Positions 12,118 through 24,203 of a stretch of DNA of 64,000 nt are shown piece by piece. The notes beneath the pieces are model-generated. The model did no database searches. It was not told the DNA's origin and saw only the letters and a program-made list of their open reading frames with translations. This stretch comes from Anaspis maculata. Taxonomy: Eukaryota; Arthropoda; Insecta; Coleoptera; Scraptiidae. Made by a program: the position numbers and the translations under genes. The first letter of the stretch is position 1, and the number at the start of each line of letters is the position of its first letter. The DNA lies in contig OX421965.1 in assembly GCA_949128115.1 (NCBI GenBank), positions 52,505,257 to 52,569,256 on the forward strand, read 5' to 3'.

Positions 12118-14231
12118 CAGGGTGTCCCATTTTGACGGGATCAACAAAACGTCAATTTTTTTAAATGGAGCACCCTATATTTTTTTGCATTTTTGGATTC
12201 AGCTTCTTTAACTGTCTTATGCCTGTATTTTTGTTTTCCAATTGTGTGGCAGTGCTACCAACTAAAAATTAAAAACTGAAAAAAATCGCATGTCCACAGT
12301 TATCTTGAAAAAATCGTAGCGGCCTTGCTTTTTAAAACTAAGAGATGAAACTTGACATGATGATAGTCAAGTCACAGACCAATATACCAATGTCAAAAAT
12401 TTGCGATTTCTTGATAACTCAAAGGCGTTCACAAAAAAAAATCAAACTTTATAATTTTCAAAGTCTCATAACTCATTTTTTTCAAATAGCATGCCCCTAA
12501 TTTTATAACGTTATCTGATAGCTTTTTTTATCCTCTTTCATTTTTACTTGGGGTACTCTCCCCTCAACTTCATTTTTTTCGAGATAATCGGAAATTTTCA
12601 CAAAATTTGTGATTTTTTAATTTTTTTTCACAAATTGAGTTGGCCGTGATGGATGACAGACAAGCCAAATAGTACGCAACGCTCAATTAGTCAGTCTGAA
12701 TATTGTCGAACAAGAGAAAATGGCTTCAACGCAGAAAAAAACAAATTGGGATCCTGGATATCGGGATCATTACCAGAATATCATATCAATCATTTTCTCT
12801 CGCGTAAAGTCATTTTTCTTTGTTCGACTATAGGCGATTGACCTTATTGGGGAAAATGGCCGTTTCGTCGAGGAAGTTTTAGGGCATTAATTTTTAGAAC
12901 TGGTGTAAGTTGCCGTCCGGCAACGGCGGTGGTTACGTCAATTGGTGGCATGTCAAAACTGTCACTTTGCTGTCTTGTGCAGTACGCTACAAGCAAACTT
13001 TCGTTCCTGTGAACCCTTGGGACCCCATAGGCTCGTTATTGGGCCCCATGTTGATGACTAGCGTCGTCGCAGACCTTTCTCTAAATCATCCATAGCTTCC
13101 GCCCAAGGAAGAGCAACAGACTCTGTCACACCCGCACGGTGGGAAACACACAAGCCCGTCGACCAGCCTGCCAGCCAAGAAAAAATCACCTCGGGCTGGC
13201 CGTGCAGAGTCAACCACCACCTACCTTTTTTCCTCACTTTTTTCTAAAGATTTCCTGCTTCGACTTCAGCTGGAGATCCGCATTTTTCATTCTAACAAGC
13301 TCGCCGTAGCTACCTCTGTGTTCGCGACGTAAACGTTGTCTTTTTTTATCGCAATAATGTAGTGCATTGCTGGGGGCGTAGTCTTTCAGCTGCGCACTTC
13401 TGGAGCTAGATCTACAAACCTGCTAAATATGCCAACCATAACATGAAATAAGAGACACAAATGCAAACCCCTTTTTCAGATTATTTCTACTTGTCAAATT
13501 TCCATGTCAATATGTGGGTATTACAGGTATCCACTAGTGCCCACCTAGGCTACTAGACGTCGGAGTATGTTTTCCTCGTAAAAACGTCCTCGACGATCAA
13601 GTACCGAGCTCTACACCAGGTGGCGTTTTTCTAATGTAAATCGCCTATATTCAGACTGACTAACTGAGAGTTGCGTACTATTTGGCTTGTCTGTCATTCA
13701 TCACGGCCAACTCAATTTGTGAAAAAAAATAAAAAAATCACAAATTTTGTGAAAATTTCCGATTATCTCGAAAAAAATTAAGTTTAAGGGTAGGGTATCC
13801 CTAGTAAAAATGAAAGAGGATAAAAAAAGCTATCAGATGACGTTATAAAATAAGGGGCATGCTATTTGAAAAAAATGAGTTATGAGACTTTGAAAATTAT
13901 GAAGTTTGATTTTTTTTTGTGAACGCCCTGTATCAAGAAATCGCAATTTTTTGACATTGGGATATTGGTCTTTGACTTGACTATCACCATGTCAAGTTTC
14001 ATCTCTTAGTTTTGAAAAGCAAGGCCGCTACGATTTTTTCAAGATAACTGTGGAAATGCGATTTTTTTCAGTTTTAATTTTTTTTTGTTGGTAGCACTGC
14101 CACACAATTGGAAAACAAAAATACAGGCATAAGACAGTTGAAAAAGCTAAATCCGAAAATGCAAAAAAATATAGGGTGTCCTATTTAAAAAAATTGACGT
14201 TTTGTTGATCTCGTCAAAATGGGACACCCTG
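12118..14231. mobile_element. inner long-TIR element CAGGGTGTCCCATTTTGACG
   Basis: It starts CAGGGTGTCCCATTTTGACG and ends in the complement, with TA on both sides (12,116-12,117; 14,232-14,233). The arms run about 590 bp without the nested MITE (12,118-12,700 against 13,650-14,231), with a few percent divergence. Weaker complementarity continues inward (ttcgtcgagg against cctcgacgat). The 12,840-13,640 core is GC-richer and carries no recognisable protein. It could be a non-autonomous long-TIR DNA element. Confidence 0.75.
12704..12828. mobile_element. 125-bp MITE nested in the left palindrome arm
   Basis: The ends are tgtcgaacaagagaaaatgg and catttttctttgttcgac, flanked by TAT at 12,701-12,703 and 12,829-12,831. 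The opposite palindrome arm at 13,642-13,652 (cgcctatattc) is the complement of the uninterrupted site gaatataggcg, so the pre-insertion sequence is preserved within the same locus. The duplication is TAT, or TA with one extra base. Confidence 0.8.
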
Positions 14232-14438
14232 TATCGCTGAAAATAATTTTAGGTTATAGGTCTCATTAAACCATATAACTTCTTTCTTACATCTTTTTCT
14301 CTATCTTGAACGGTAAGACCGCTAAGGGATAATTACGCTAGAATGGACCACCCTGTACATTACGGAGGTCATAAGCCCCTAGGGAGTTGTGAAATTCATA
14401 ATTTCCTCGAGGGTTATTATGAATCCATAGTTGCCTCT

Positions 14439-14861
14439 CAGTGGCGTATCTAGGGTAAATTGCACCTAGGGCAAAGCATGAAAAGTGCGCCTCTAAATTA
14501 GAAACCTTGGAAAATGCGCCACAGGCGTTTTTTTTCTCCAGAATTTGAGTGGGCCAACGACAAATTGGGCCTCCGTATTAGACAATATCTGGATCAGATG
14601 ATAAAATTGAAAGTTGATCGTCCATTTGAATGTATATGTGCCGTACCTATTGGTTTTATTTTTTCTCTTTTCCTCTGTTCCCATTTCGCTTATCAATCAT
14701 TGCTCACACGAATTGTGCCCAATAGTCCAAATATCTACATTATTTCATTTTTTCATTTTTTGATTTTTAAAATTTCTATCTTTCCCTCTCATTTGCGCCG
14801 AAGTGCGCTCACAGCACATGCCTCACTTGCCCCCCCCCCCCTCCTCGTAGATACGCCTCTG
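14439..14861. mobile_element. hAT-type MITE (423 bp)
   Basis: The left end CAGTGGCGTATCTAG pairs with the right end gtagatacgcctctg. The flanking octamers are ttgcctct (14,431-14,438) and ttccctct (14,862-14,869), seven of eight matching, which is the hAT signature. The interior includes a 12-base C run and no transposase. Confidence 0.75.
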
Positions 14862-14869
14862 TTCCCTCT

Positions 14870-15399
14870 AGCTCATGGCAACCGACAGAATTGACAAATT
14901 AGTTTGAAAAAGTCTGACCTTTCTCAACGAAAAAAAGTCTGTTGGGTATGGAAAAAACTATCTATGAATTACGGGAATTATCAGATGACTATAACCTCGG
15001 GTTGGTCTGTTACTTTCGGCTATTATCATAATCATTATAATTCCATTAATACATGAATAGCTATTCCTGAACTAGGTATTTGCTAAGTGGCATCTTGGCA
15101 TTATCAAATGCAAGGTTCATACAGTTTTCAGCATCCTAATTTCAATTTCATAGTGTTCGGACTACTGTTTTCTCCAAACAGGTCATTCCAGTCTTTTAAC
15201 CATTCATCTCAGAAACTACCAGCACGAAAAAAATATCCAAGCATGGTGTTTTTTATTCTTCAACTCTTCATTATATTCCTATAAGTTGGTTAGAAGTTCG
15301 AAGTAATGAAAAGATAAGACTTGAAATCGCAAAAAAGACATCTGCAGTTGAGAGGAAGTTAAAATGAACGCTTCAAGATTCCAAGCGGATATAACTACT
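14870..15399. other. unassigned DNA
   Basis: Nothing recognisable; short AT-rich frames only. Confidence 0.3.
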
Positions 15400-15808
15400 G
15401 CCCTGTCAGAATAGTGTTAGTGCTATGGTGATATTACTATCAATGTTAGGATGTTACAAGTTATGGCAGTATTAGGCAACTGAAACGCTTGAATTTTGCG
15501 CCAAAAAGTGGGCGATCTATCATAACCCACTCCAAAACTAATTTCGAGATGACACTGACAGATAAATAGCATAACCTAAATTATGGTAGTGGCACTGTCG
15601 TGGGAGTGCGCACACGCTGAAAACTCGTCATTGGCAGATGTTAATCGAGATGTTATGAATCCAGAAATTTTCTGTACTCGGGTAACACTGACATTACCAG
15701 TGTTAGTTAACATGATTGTGAACGCTTCTATGAATTTCTTATCTTCTGGTTCTTAACAGTAACATTAACATTGACATCACTTTAACACTATCACTATTCT
15801 GACGGGGC
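15400..15808. mobile_element. MITE with about 50-bp inverted ends
   Basis: The left end gccctgtcagaatagtgtta and the right end cactattctgacggggc are complementary, and the similarity extends about 50 bp (tcaatgttag...gttac against gtaac...taacattga). No coding capacity. The flanks actactg and ctgctg hint at a short duplication but do not settle the superfamily. Confidence 0.6.
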
Positions 15809-16444
15809 TGCTGACAATATCATCTTGCCAGTTTCACTTAAGAAGACTTCAACGAAAGCGTTCGTGCTCTCTGTAAATGAGTTGACGACTTCACTATAGG
15901 GCTCCGAAGTGAAAAGATTAGATTGACGTTGGAAAACTTGAGATGTCCTTCGCATCTGCTCATCTGCAGGCTAACAAGTAGTATAAATATATGCTGAAAG
16001 ACTCCAACGGAGCCCCAATAAAGCCTCAAATCATATCAGAATATCAGTTTCACTATCAGAAGGCGTCAAGTTATGCTTCAGGTAGACGAACCGATGCTTG
16101 AGTGGTGCTTCAAGAAAGTACTGAGGCTCCAAACTCCTGAAGTAACAAGATCAGGTTGAAAAACTTCGAGAGCAACTTTTTTTGTTATATTCATCTGGTT
16201 GAAGCAGGTCGTTGATCAATGTCTCACCTTATTTTCACGTTAGCAGACCTAGTTTCTCCTCTGCAATAAGTGCTGGTCATCACTAGTCACTTGTGGTTGG
16301 GAGTCAGTCAAAGGCCGAAGTTGGCTATAGAGCTTATTTAATTATATTTTTAGATACCTATATTTTTTGTGGGTGAGTTAAATTCGTAGCGCCCTCTTCC
16401 AGTCATTAATGTAATTTTCACTATTTATTTCTAAAAATAGCTAA
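15809..16444. other. unassigned DNA
   Basis: No gene or clear repeat was identified. Confidence 0.3.
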
Positions 16445-16640
16445 AACGCTCAATGATGACGTAGCAAGTTAGCCCAAGTCAGGACGTTGCCATAGCAATG
16501 CATGACAACAGCAACGAGTGGCTTCCTTCCCCTCGTACTGCGTACCTCTCCAACAGTCTACTGTCAATCTTTGTTGTCATGTATTGCCATGGCAACGCCC
16601 TGACCTAGGCCAGCCTTCTACATCAAACTAATTGAGCTTA
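16445..16640. mobile_element. MITE, same family as 46,504-46,710
   Basis: Imperfect inverted ends (aacgctcaatgatgacgtag and ctacatcaaactaattgagc) enclose inner inverted blocks (gttgccatagcaatgcatga against tcatgtattgccatggcaac). The second copy at 46,504 has the same outer motif and the same ccatggcaacg...ccctgacct block. Confidence 0.6.
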
Positions 16641-16949
16641 TTGAATTGGTATTCACTCATTCTACTTCGGTGCAAATGTTACGAATGCAGTTAGTTAGAA
16701 GACCAACTAGGCGGTCGGCTCACTGTATCATAAATCAAGGCGGATGCTATTTTTGCATTTGATTGTGCCGTTGCGTGGGTCTCCAAAGCCCGAGTTTCGA
16801 GACAGTGGCTCGCTGCTGATCTGCATGATGCTCTGCGTTCTCCGGCGCTGGCAGCGGAAAGCGCTCGGCTCTCCTCCGTGGGGAACTTTTCAGATCTTGA
16901 TTCGAGTCAACAGCCTTTTATCAAGTTGTCGACGTTCCCACTTCATTTT

Positions 16950-17440
16950 TCACGATCCACGTCATTTGTCAGTAAGTTGGGAAACACCGTAATGAGTTTG
17001 AAAACAACGGACGGGCGTGACACGGCCGTGGCGGTCGGTCCGGCTCTTGGGCTATACATATACCCGGCGCGCACACTACTACTGGTGTGGCGGTGGCGGC
17101 GGCGGTGATGTCTTCTTTCTGGTCCATTTTTCTTTGCTCGACATCAGCCAGTTTAGACAAGATGAAATGGGGCAGCTACTGAACCGTAGTGAATGCCCGA
17201 GGACCGCCTCTCGCCTTTGTCTCACCAGGATGATTCGTCTTTTTATCCCGGCGGGCGCACATTTGCCCGCCGAACAATGCCGCGAACGTCGAGAAAGGAC
17301 AACTCCAACTTTTGGACCATTTGGCTGATTGACTCGAATGCAACGCAAATTTTCCGCGCCCAATCTACTTACTCGGCGGCGTTGACGCTTCGCACCCTCT
17401 TCGCCGTCGCACAGTGATCGATTTGCCATTTTTAGGAGGA
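16950..17440. promoter_or_regulatory. GC-rich, CpG-dense island
   Basis: The stretch is much richer in G+C than its surroundings. It holds a (GGC/GGT)n tract near 17,085-17,107 and many CpG sites (ccggcgcgcac, cccggcgggcgc). Open frames occur on both strands only because stop codons are rare in GC-rich DNA, and none matches a protein I know. Such islands in AT-rich insect DNA often mark promoters or first exons. This is inference; no TATA or initiator decides it. Confidence 0.35.
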
Positions 17441-17599
17441 CATTTATAATTTTGATCAAAAATAATCCAAAATTGTTCTAGTCCACTTCTTTTTTATAAA
17501 TTATGATCTATGAAGTTCTAAAACAACTTTTCAATCGTTATTACCTTCCCGACCCGTCCCCTCATGCGGAAGGGAAAGTTAAGTGGTGATGCAAGGGAA

Positions 17600-18310
17600 A
17601 GGTTCTAACATGATAGCTGCCGAACCGTTGATCCGATCGACTTGCAATTTGCAAGCCCTTGAAAAACTGTATTCAAAACAGTTGAAAATATTTTTCCATC
17701 TGTCACCTGTCAAAAATTAAAAAATGAAGAAGTTTAAAATTCGACATTTCAAAACTCAAAAACTACCCGATGGGTTCGAGTCAAATTCAGCAGGGAGCAC
17801 TATCACGAAATAACAAAATAAAGTCTGGTTGAAGTTTTTCCCCATTTCCCAGACGGAAGCTGCGAATTTTCAAAATTTTCCCTGGTCTATATCAGTTGGG
17901 ACGGCTGTTTGCGCAGGTTTTGGCCGGGAATTCTGACGTTTGGTGCCGGACTCACCTCGGGCGACATTTCCTGCAGGTGAGACGACATTTTTCGAAAAAA
18001 ATGTGACTGATATCGAAAGTAGGTTGCATTGGGCGTCGCTTAGGCTCACTTCCAAATGCGACACGGCTTCGGTTCTCCGGCGGTGATTTTTTCAATACGA
18101 TTAATTGCAAATTCCATAAATTAAAAAAAAGCTGCAACGCTAACTTCGACCTGTGTTGTTGAGCCTCACGAAAATTCATTTCAGATATAGACATGATGCG
18201 ATTGAGAGTTTATGAGGAGATTGAATCCATTTTTGGTAGGAAAATTTTGAAAATAGGGCTAACGGTTGACAAGTTTTCCGCCCTGGAAAAACTGCAAAGC
18301 TCCAACTTTC
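17600..18310 (-). mobile_element. dispersed TIR-family copy, minus strand
   Basis: Read on the minus strand this contains gacgcccaatgcaacctact, matching gacgcccaatccaatctact at about 39,796 and gacgcccaatgcagtctact at about 60,548. A flanking block containing cttgaaaaactgtattc occurs near 17,660, and the family start tgcaaagctccaacttt near 18,292. It is a diverged copy with no open frame. Confidence 0.6.
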
Positions 18311-20514
18311 TATCCCGCTAACAGATTTTCAGCTTTTATTTGAACAAGAACTGGCTTTTGAACATTTAACAACAATTTCTTTTCCCAATTTCCTGAGGGT
18401 TTTTCAGTTGAGAATACAAAACCCTATGTGACCGGATTCAAATGATGAAGTTAAAAATGAAGCTTGTTTGAGCCACAAATGCGAGCTCTTCAGCACTGTG
18501 ATTCGCCACCAAATTTTTTGTACGCCTTATTTTTGTATTCGGAACAAGACGCTTCAAATTCTTCAGTAGCTTCAGTGGCATTACGTTGGCGTCTAATGGG
18601 TGGTGGAGAAACAAGCTGTTCTAGATCAGACACGGCATCTGGTTCTGTTCCATAGATTACTTTTCCAAGTCAAGCTCTACTTTGTTTCAAAGAGGTCTCT
18701 TTTTTTCTTCCACTTGTTTTTCACCGTGTCAGAATTTTGTAGGAAAACAGTGAAATAGTGGCAATAATTTCCTCTTCCGAAATATCTGATCTTCTTGATA
18801 CAACGAAATTGACCATCTGCTTTCTCACATCTATGACATTTTCCTAAGAAAGGAGACCTCCGCGTTGAAGAAATTCAAATAATTGCATTCGCGTCACTCC
18901 CAGCTGGATACCTGGCGACAAGAAAAATTTAAAAATGTGACTTCCGCAGGTTTGCGCACATTGAGAATGGTACCACTGGATAGGCAGAGAAGTATATAGT
19001 AATAATAAGTCATTTTTTGCTTGGAAAAAAGGGGGCTTTTTTTTCTCCACTCCAAAGAAATTTGAACTACGATTACAAAGAGTGTACGTTTTTTGGATGT
19101 GGAGAAAAATTCCAAAAATAGGTGCAGAAATGTTATAAACAAATGGAATCTAGCTTAGAACTAAGCTGAAGATCCAGTAGCCATGATGTAATAAGAAATT
19201 CCCTGAGAAAAACCTCTCGATACTTGTCAGAGCAAATCGAACACAAGTAACAAATGGCGCTGAAAAATTTGAATATCGCATTATTTACTTACGCTTACTT
19301 TGATGCTTGGTAACTGCGATCCCCGTTAACAAATTAGAGTTATTTTTACTTGATTGAGCAGAGTCACTATTTAGCTGTAATCCCATAATGCGTTTTTTGA
19401 AATAAAAAATAGGACTTTTTGATCTAAATGTCCACCTAAAAATGGCAAATCGATCACTGTGCGTCGTCTGGGAGGGGAATGTGTAAACTCTGAAAAAAAT
19501 TACACGCATTAATCAATCCGGTGCGACAACTCCTCCGTCAGTGTTCATACCTAACTTACTTCAAGCTAAAAGACACCGGGTGTTCACTGATAAAATACTT
19601 CCAAGTTGGTATGACTGGAATATAACCAGATTAGTTTTGGCCCTACCACTATCAGTATAGCTACCGTCTGCCCAGTAAAAGGACGCCTCTGTTGAAATAA
19701 TAGTGGAGCGGTGGAAGCTCGCTAGCGCGTCTCTTTCACTAGTTTCTTTTCATAGTATAAAACTTTTCGAAACCATCACAATTCGATAGAGAAAACATTA
19801 GATATTGTTAGGCTTTCAGAATATACCTATTATCTTCAGCAAAATCGTGAAGTACCGACATCGAATTTTTGGGCCATCAAACCTCGAGAAGGTCCGATTT
19901 TTCAAAGGATTTCATCACACAAAATTTTAATTTTGTCAAAAAATATATGGTCTTGATGGCGGGTTCTGACGTCAATTTATGTAGAATTTGTTGAGCAGCT
20001 TTTTGATGTACGTCAATCTCACTTTTATTTGTCTAATTGACCTGGAAAACAAAAACACTGTGGAGAACAAAGACGAAATTTGTCAATGTCCGCGTTCCCT
20101 TTACGATAACTTTCGAATTCACGATGTTAACTCAGGATTTTTTCACATAGAAATATTTCTCAGTTAATCCTATAAATATAGTTCCACGTAACATATATGT
20201 AGTGTCGCCTTTTAAACATTAAGACCTTAGAAGCAAAAACATCGGAGCGCGCGCTCCCGTCAAACTCTCAGGCGCCCCAATATTTGAAACATGACTATTA
20301 GGTGGAAAATTTTCCTCGACGTTATTTTCCATGATTGAGTGATGAAACTTCATATAATGATTTTATAGACAATTACCTCTACTTTCACGAATTATTGGGA
20401 CAATGCCATCCTGCAGAGGCTCTTCAAGAAGCGATTGTTGATTGATTGATTGATGTTGAGTGAGTTGATTTGCAGCTTGCAGCAGACCTCCATTATTTCA
20501 AAAGAGGTCAAAGC
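18311..20514. other. unassigned DNA
   Basis: No gene, RNA or convincing repeat recognised except a (GATT)n run at about 20,438-20,456 near the end. Confidence 0.3.
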
Positions 20515-20775
20515 AGAGCGAAGGGTTCACGGCAGTACCTCGTAACTGAAGAATTGAACTTTTTACAGGAGCCCAAAGAAACTCATTCAAAGTCCAATAG
20601 TACAGGAAATTACGATATTTTGCGATGTAACTGTAAACAGTAACTGTTCTTTGATAACATTGCAAAATATTGTAATTTTCTGTACTATTCCCGGACTTGA
20701 GATCAGTTGTTTTTGCTCTCCTGTGAAAAGTTCCATTTTTCAGTTATGAAGAACTGCCGTGAAGCCCTCGAGAAG
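20515..20775. mobile_element. palindromic element (about 260 bp)
   Basis: The left arm (gggttcacggcagtacctcg, ttttacaggagc, gaaattacgatattttgc) is complementary in order to the right arm (gcaaaatattgtaattttc, gctctcctgtgaaaag, aactgccgtgaagccctcg). The centre is near 20,640. It is a foldback MITE with no coding capacity; the target duplication is unresolved. Confidence 0.65.
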
Positions 20776-23700
20776 CCAGGAAAAAAATGGGGGCCAACTA
20801 AAATGATGGCTTTGGCAACATCATGTATTTTATAATTCTAATTTTCGAAAAACTAATTGTTTTAAAAAAAATTTCTTCCATAAAAAATACTCTTATCCTG
20901 TTGTCAGTTCTCGACAGAGTGCCTGTGATTTTGTTGTTATTCTGGCAGACTTCAGGTTTAGCCGAGAGCCACGACACAAAAGTCTTTTTCAGGCGACCAA
21001 CACACAAAAGCTTTCTTAACGTCCTTTTTGACGTCCCAAAAGTGTCTTTTTTTTGTACGTACGCTTATGTCAATATTTCCCTTTTCGGCCGCTAGACCTC
21101 ATTTGTTTTACTTTGTTGGGAGGCTAATGTCATCCTGCTTTTTTCTCGTTACATGATTTTAGACCAATTTAGCTGTTGAATATTCACACCACGAAGCAGT
21201 CGGCGGTATACCTGATCAATAAAGAGCAATTAAACGTTGAATGATGACCCAACATCAGATGTAATAATTACTTAAATTTGAAATATACAGTTATTATCTC
21301 CGCAAGGTTGGTGCCCACTGCAGTGATTTCCGAGGTGATTTCAGTTGCAAGATTCCTACGCTACTACATCATTGGCCAATTCAATGCTACAATCTCAATG
21401 CGAATGCTGTCAAAGTCAAAGGCAATTCCATTATTTTGTTTTGTTGGTTATGGTTATGCTTATGTCGTGAAAATTGGCCCAAGTAGGTCCTCAACACGCG
21501 TGTCTGTTGGATTTTGATAAATACCGTAGCTCTCACCATGAAATAAATAGACCACAACGTTGATGACTGCACGATTGTGATTTTACCGAAAGGTAGGTAC
21601 GCCAGAGAAACAGACCCTGTCCAGTTTTTTGCCTTGTTTTACAAGCACCAACTCACAAAATGTTCATACTGCTTCAGGTACCTATACAGATTGTGATTTC
21701 AGCGGAAGCAAATCCAAAGCTGCCGCATTTGAGCTTCAGTTAGTGCTGGCGGTGTTTGAGAAAAATCGCTTCCACTACCCCATGAGTGGTTCATCATTGA
21801 CTTGTCTAAACTACTGTCATAATGATATACCTACAAATTTTGTTTTCCAATGTCACAGGTAACTATGTTTTATGAAGAAAAGCACTCTTGCGATTGCGAG
21901 TAAGAAATCGAACAATTCAAACATCAGTACTTTGCTCAATTTTTTGTGATAGTCGCCTCAAAAATGTTGTGTGCACCTCGGTCAAAAGATTTTTCTCTGG
22001 CCTCACCTGTTTTGCAGCCTCGGCTACGCCTCGGATACAAAATTTCAGATTCGGGCAAAAAAAAATTCCTTTATGGCCTTGATACACAAAGTACTATTTA
22101 CTAAGTACTTTTCCATGGCCAAAAGTCCATAATCTGTCCTTGCGATGGAAATGGGCAGTCTCAAGTAGAGCGGCAAACGAAAGAATGGGAACAATTTTCG
22201 AAAAATTTTCAAATTCAAATTGCACACTTTGGAAATGAAATCTGAGTAAGCTACCTGCTTCTTTTCTACAGTTTCCTATAATCATTCGGCCATGATTAAA
22301 ATTTTAAAATTGACAACTTGACCATGATGGTGTTCCATTGTTTTGTCCGCCACTGTATTTATTATTCATTAGGTACCTCTCATCCTCTATGCTTAATATC
22401 CAGGTGCCTGTCTTTCCCTGCAGTAGTAATTATTGGTCGATCCGTCGTGACTCCTGCACTGATTCGCTTCCAAGATTTTTATTTTAATTGAAGAATTCAA
22501 GTCCTTTGGCCGCCTAACTTAAGTCAAAGATTAGACCATTAGAAAACCAGTTCAACTTTACTTTTCGCTCGGATGTAGTGGACGCCCATTTAGAACCGAT
22601 GCTGAACGTCTAAAAGCAAATGGGAACCTCCCGGCGCTGTCTAACAAAAAATCGCATGCATTAGGCGGCTGATGTCCTCGATTTCTTACTGAAGAAATCT
22701 TACATATTCACAATCAAGTAGAAGTAATAGAACGCTGACTTTTTATCTACTCTGACTACTACAGACTGGGATGAAACGCGCTTTCCTGATGATCATCGAA
22801 AACTGTTCCTGTACGAACCCGCAGGTACATAGAAAAACTTTTAAATATCTTTCGCTCACTCTCAATGTGCAGGAGAAGGTTTTTCGGGCGGCTTTTTCTT
22901 CTCTTATAGGTCTGTTTATTCCTTAAAGTTCACCACATGGAAACTTTTTATGGACCATTGCGATGCCGAAACTTTTCCTATATCGAGAAGTTGTTGCGAA
23001 ATTAAGTAATGCACTCACCTCGTACACAGGTGCGTATTTGTTGTGGCGTTATCCGGGTTTGCCGGCTCTGATGCGCGCGGTTTTCATTCCTGGGTGCATT
23101 TTACACGTCCATTAAATGCCATGATATTCCAGGCCCAATGTGCTTGCGTTGCCAACAATTACTAGCTCGTAACTTTCACGTTCGAGTTCACGTGGCGTTA
23201 TATTATTTAATTAAAATCTATTTTGCGTCCGTATCGTTATGCATAGTCCGGGAACTGTTGTGTATAGCTTGCATGCGAATAGCAGCCTGACTGAATTACG
23301 CTTTACCTTTCCAAAGATGCTTTCCAGGCAACAACACCTGCCCAACTCACTCAAATGCCGGCTTTTTACCTAACCCATTTTATTTGTGCTCACTACTGGT
23401 ACAGTGATGGGTGCTCCGAGGGTGTGTAAGCGAATGGCAGAGCCTTGTTGAATTTTGTTGAGTGCCTCTACAACACTCACATTTTAAAGTATTTATACAA
23501 CCAATATAACAGAACATAATGGTCTTTGTCCAGTGGGGGCACCTATTTGATGATGTCACGATTAGAAAGAGAGAAAGACTATTTTTATTGAGAACGTGTA
23601 TTAAACGTATTAAACGCTATATATTCTTGTAAATAATTAACCGATTCTAAGGAGATTTGGGATATGGTATGGATATTACCCAGTGGAGAAATAATGTAAG

Positions 23701-23867
23701 GACCATTTTTGCAGACTTGAATGTCAGCTCACTCGAACCTGTCTTTTCCAGTAATTTCGGAAAATAGGCATCCCATGGGTGCGATAGGCTCTTACGTTAC
23801 CTCTGCAGCAATGATGCAGGAGAGAGATGTCCGCGATGGAAGGAACAGCGGCAGTAGTCAGTAGTTA
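20776..23867. other. unassigned DNA
   Basis: Three kilobases in which I recognise no gene. The longest frames are under 100 codons, with no family resemblance or splice context. A CpG-rich patch lies near 23,040-23,110. Confidence 0.3.
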
Positions 23868-23972
23868 TTACATATTTTTTCTCAAAACATTTTTGCTACT
23901 ATTGGCTGGACTTCGCCACACCAAAAAAAAGGTCTTGGAATAAAGACCACTCATTATTATTATTATTATCAA
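23868..23972 (+). repeat. possible LINE 3' tail with (ATT)n
   Basis: The sequence ggtcttggaataaagaccac followed by ATT repeats (23,951-23,969) resembles the 3' terminus of the LINE at 9,815-9,840 (aataaagcctc then ATT repeats). No reverse transcriptase remains, so this would be a strongly 5'-truncated copy. Confidence 0.4.
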
Positions 23973-24011
23973 TAATATTTCTAGGTACTTCAATTCCTTC
24001 ATTCTGCTTAC

Positions 24012-24158
24012 TTCAACTAGTTTGGGAAAGCTCACATGAAGCTTTGCTCGGAAATTGAAAGGGATCTGTAAAACGTCTTCTTCAGCAACGCTCGCGCCGG
24101 ATATTATCGCCTTGGAAAACTGTCCGTCGTCCCAAGGAATAAGGTACTCGGCGGCCAT
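24012..24158 (-). CDS. candidate first coding exon, unknown protein
   Basis: On the minus strand an ATG at 24,158 (G at -3, G at +4) opens 49 codons. They end exactly at GAA followed by gtaagc (24,011 downward), a strong splice donor in phase 0. Many third positions are G or C, unlike the surrounding AT-rich DNA. The peptide starts MAAEYLIPWDDGQFSKAIIS and contains an acidic patch (AEED). Upstream, up to about 24,300, the DNA is CpG-rich, as a leader would be. I do not recognise the protein and did not find a following exon. It may be an exon of another gene inside the CARP upstream intron, or chance. Confidence 0.3.
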
Positions 24159-24203
24159 AACGCGAGACTCGCAAGAATATCGCAGTACATTACCCCGCAA
24201 CAA

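Larger units (their letters stand above)
11994..14355. mobile_element. nested palindromic TA-flanked element complex (2.36 kb)
   Basis: The outer ends are CAGGGTGGTCCAT... and its complement, flanked by TA (11,992-11,993 and 14,356-14,357). The outer arms are about 123 bp each (11,994-12,117 and 14,234-14,355). Joining them gives a palindrome whose centre reads ttttcagctatatcgctgaa. The DNA between them is a second element (12,118-14,231). There is no transposase in either. The outer piece is therefore a palindromic MITE of about 246 bp interrupted at its centre. Confidence 0.8.

Noticed and set aside
17017..17459. Overlapping 100- to 126-codon frames on both strands in the GC-rich island
   Set aside because: Stop codons are rare in GC-rich DNA. 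The peptides are low-complexity (poly-Pro/Gly) and match nothing.
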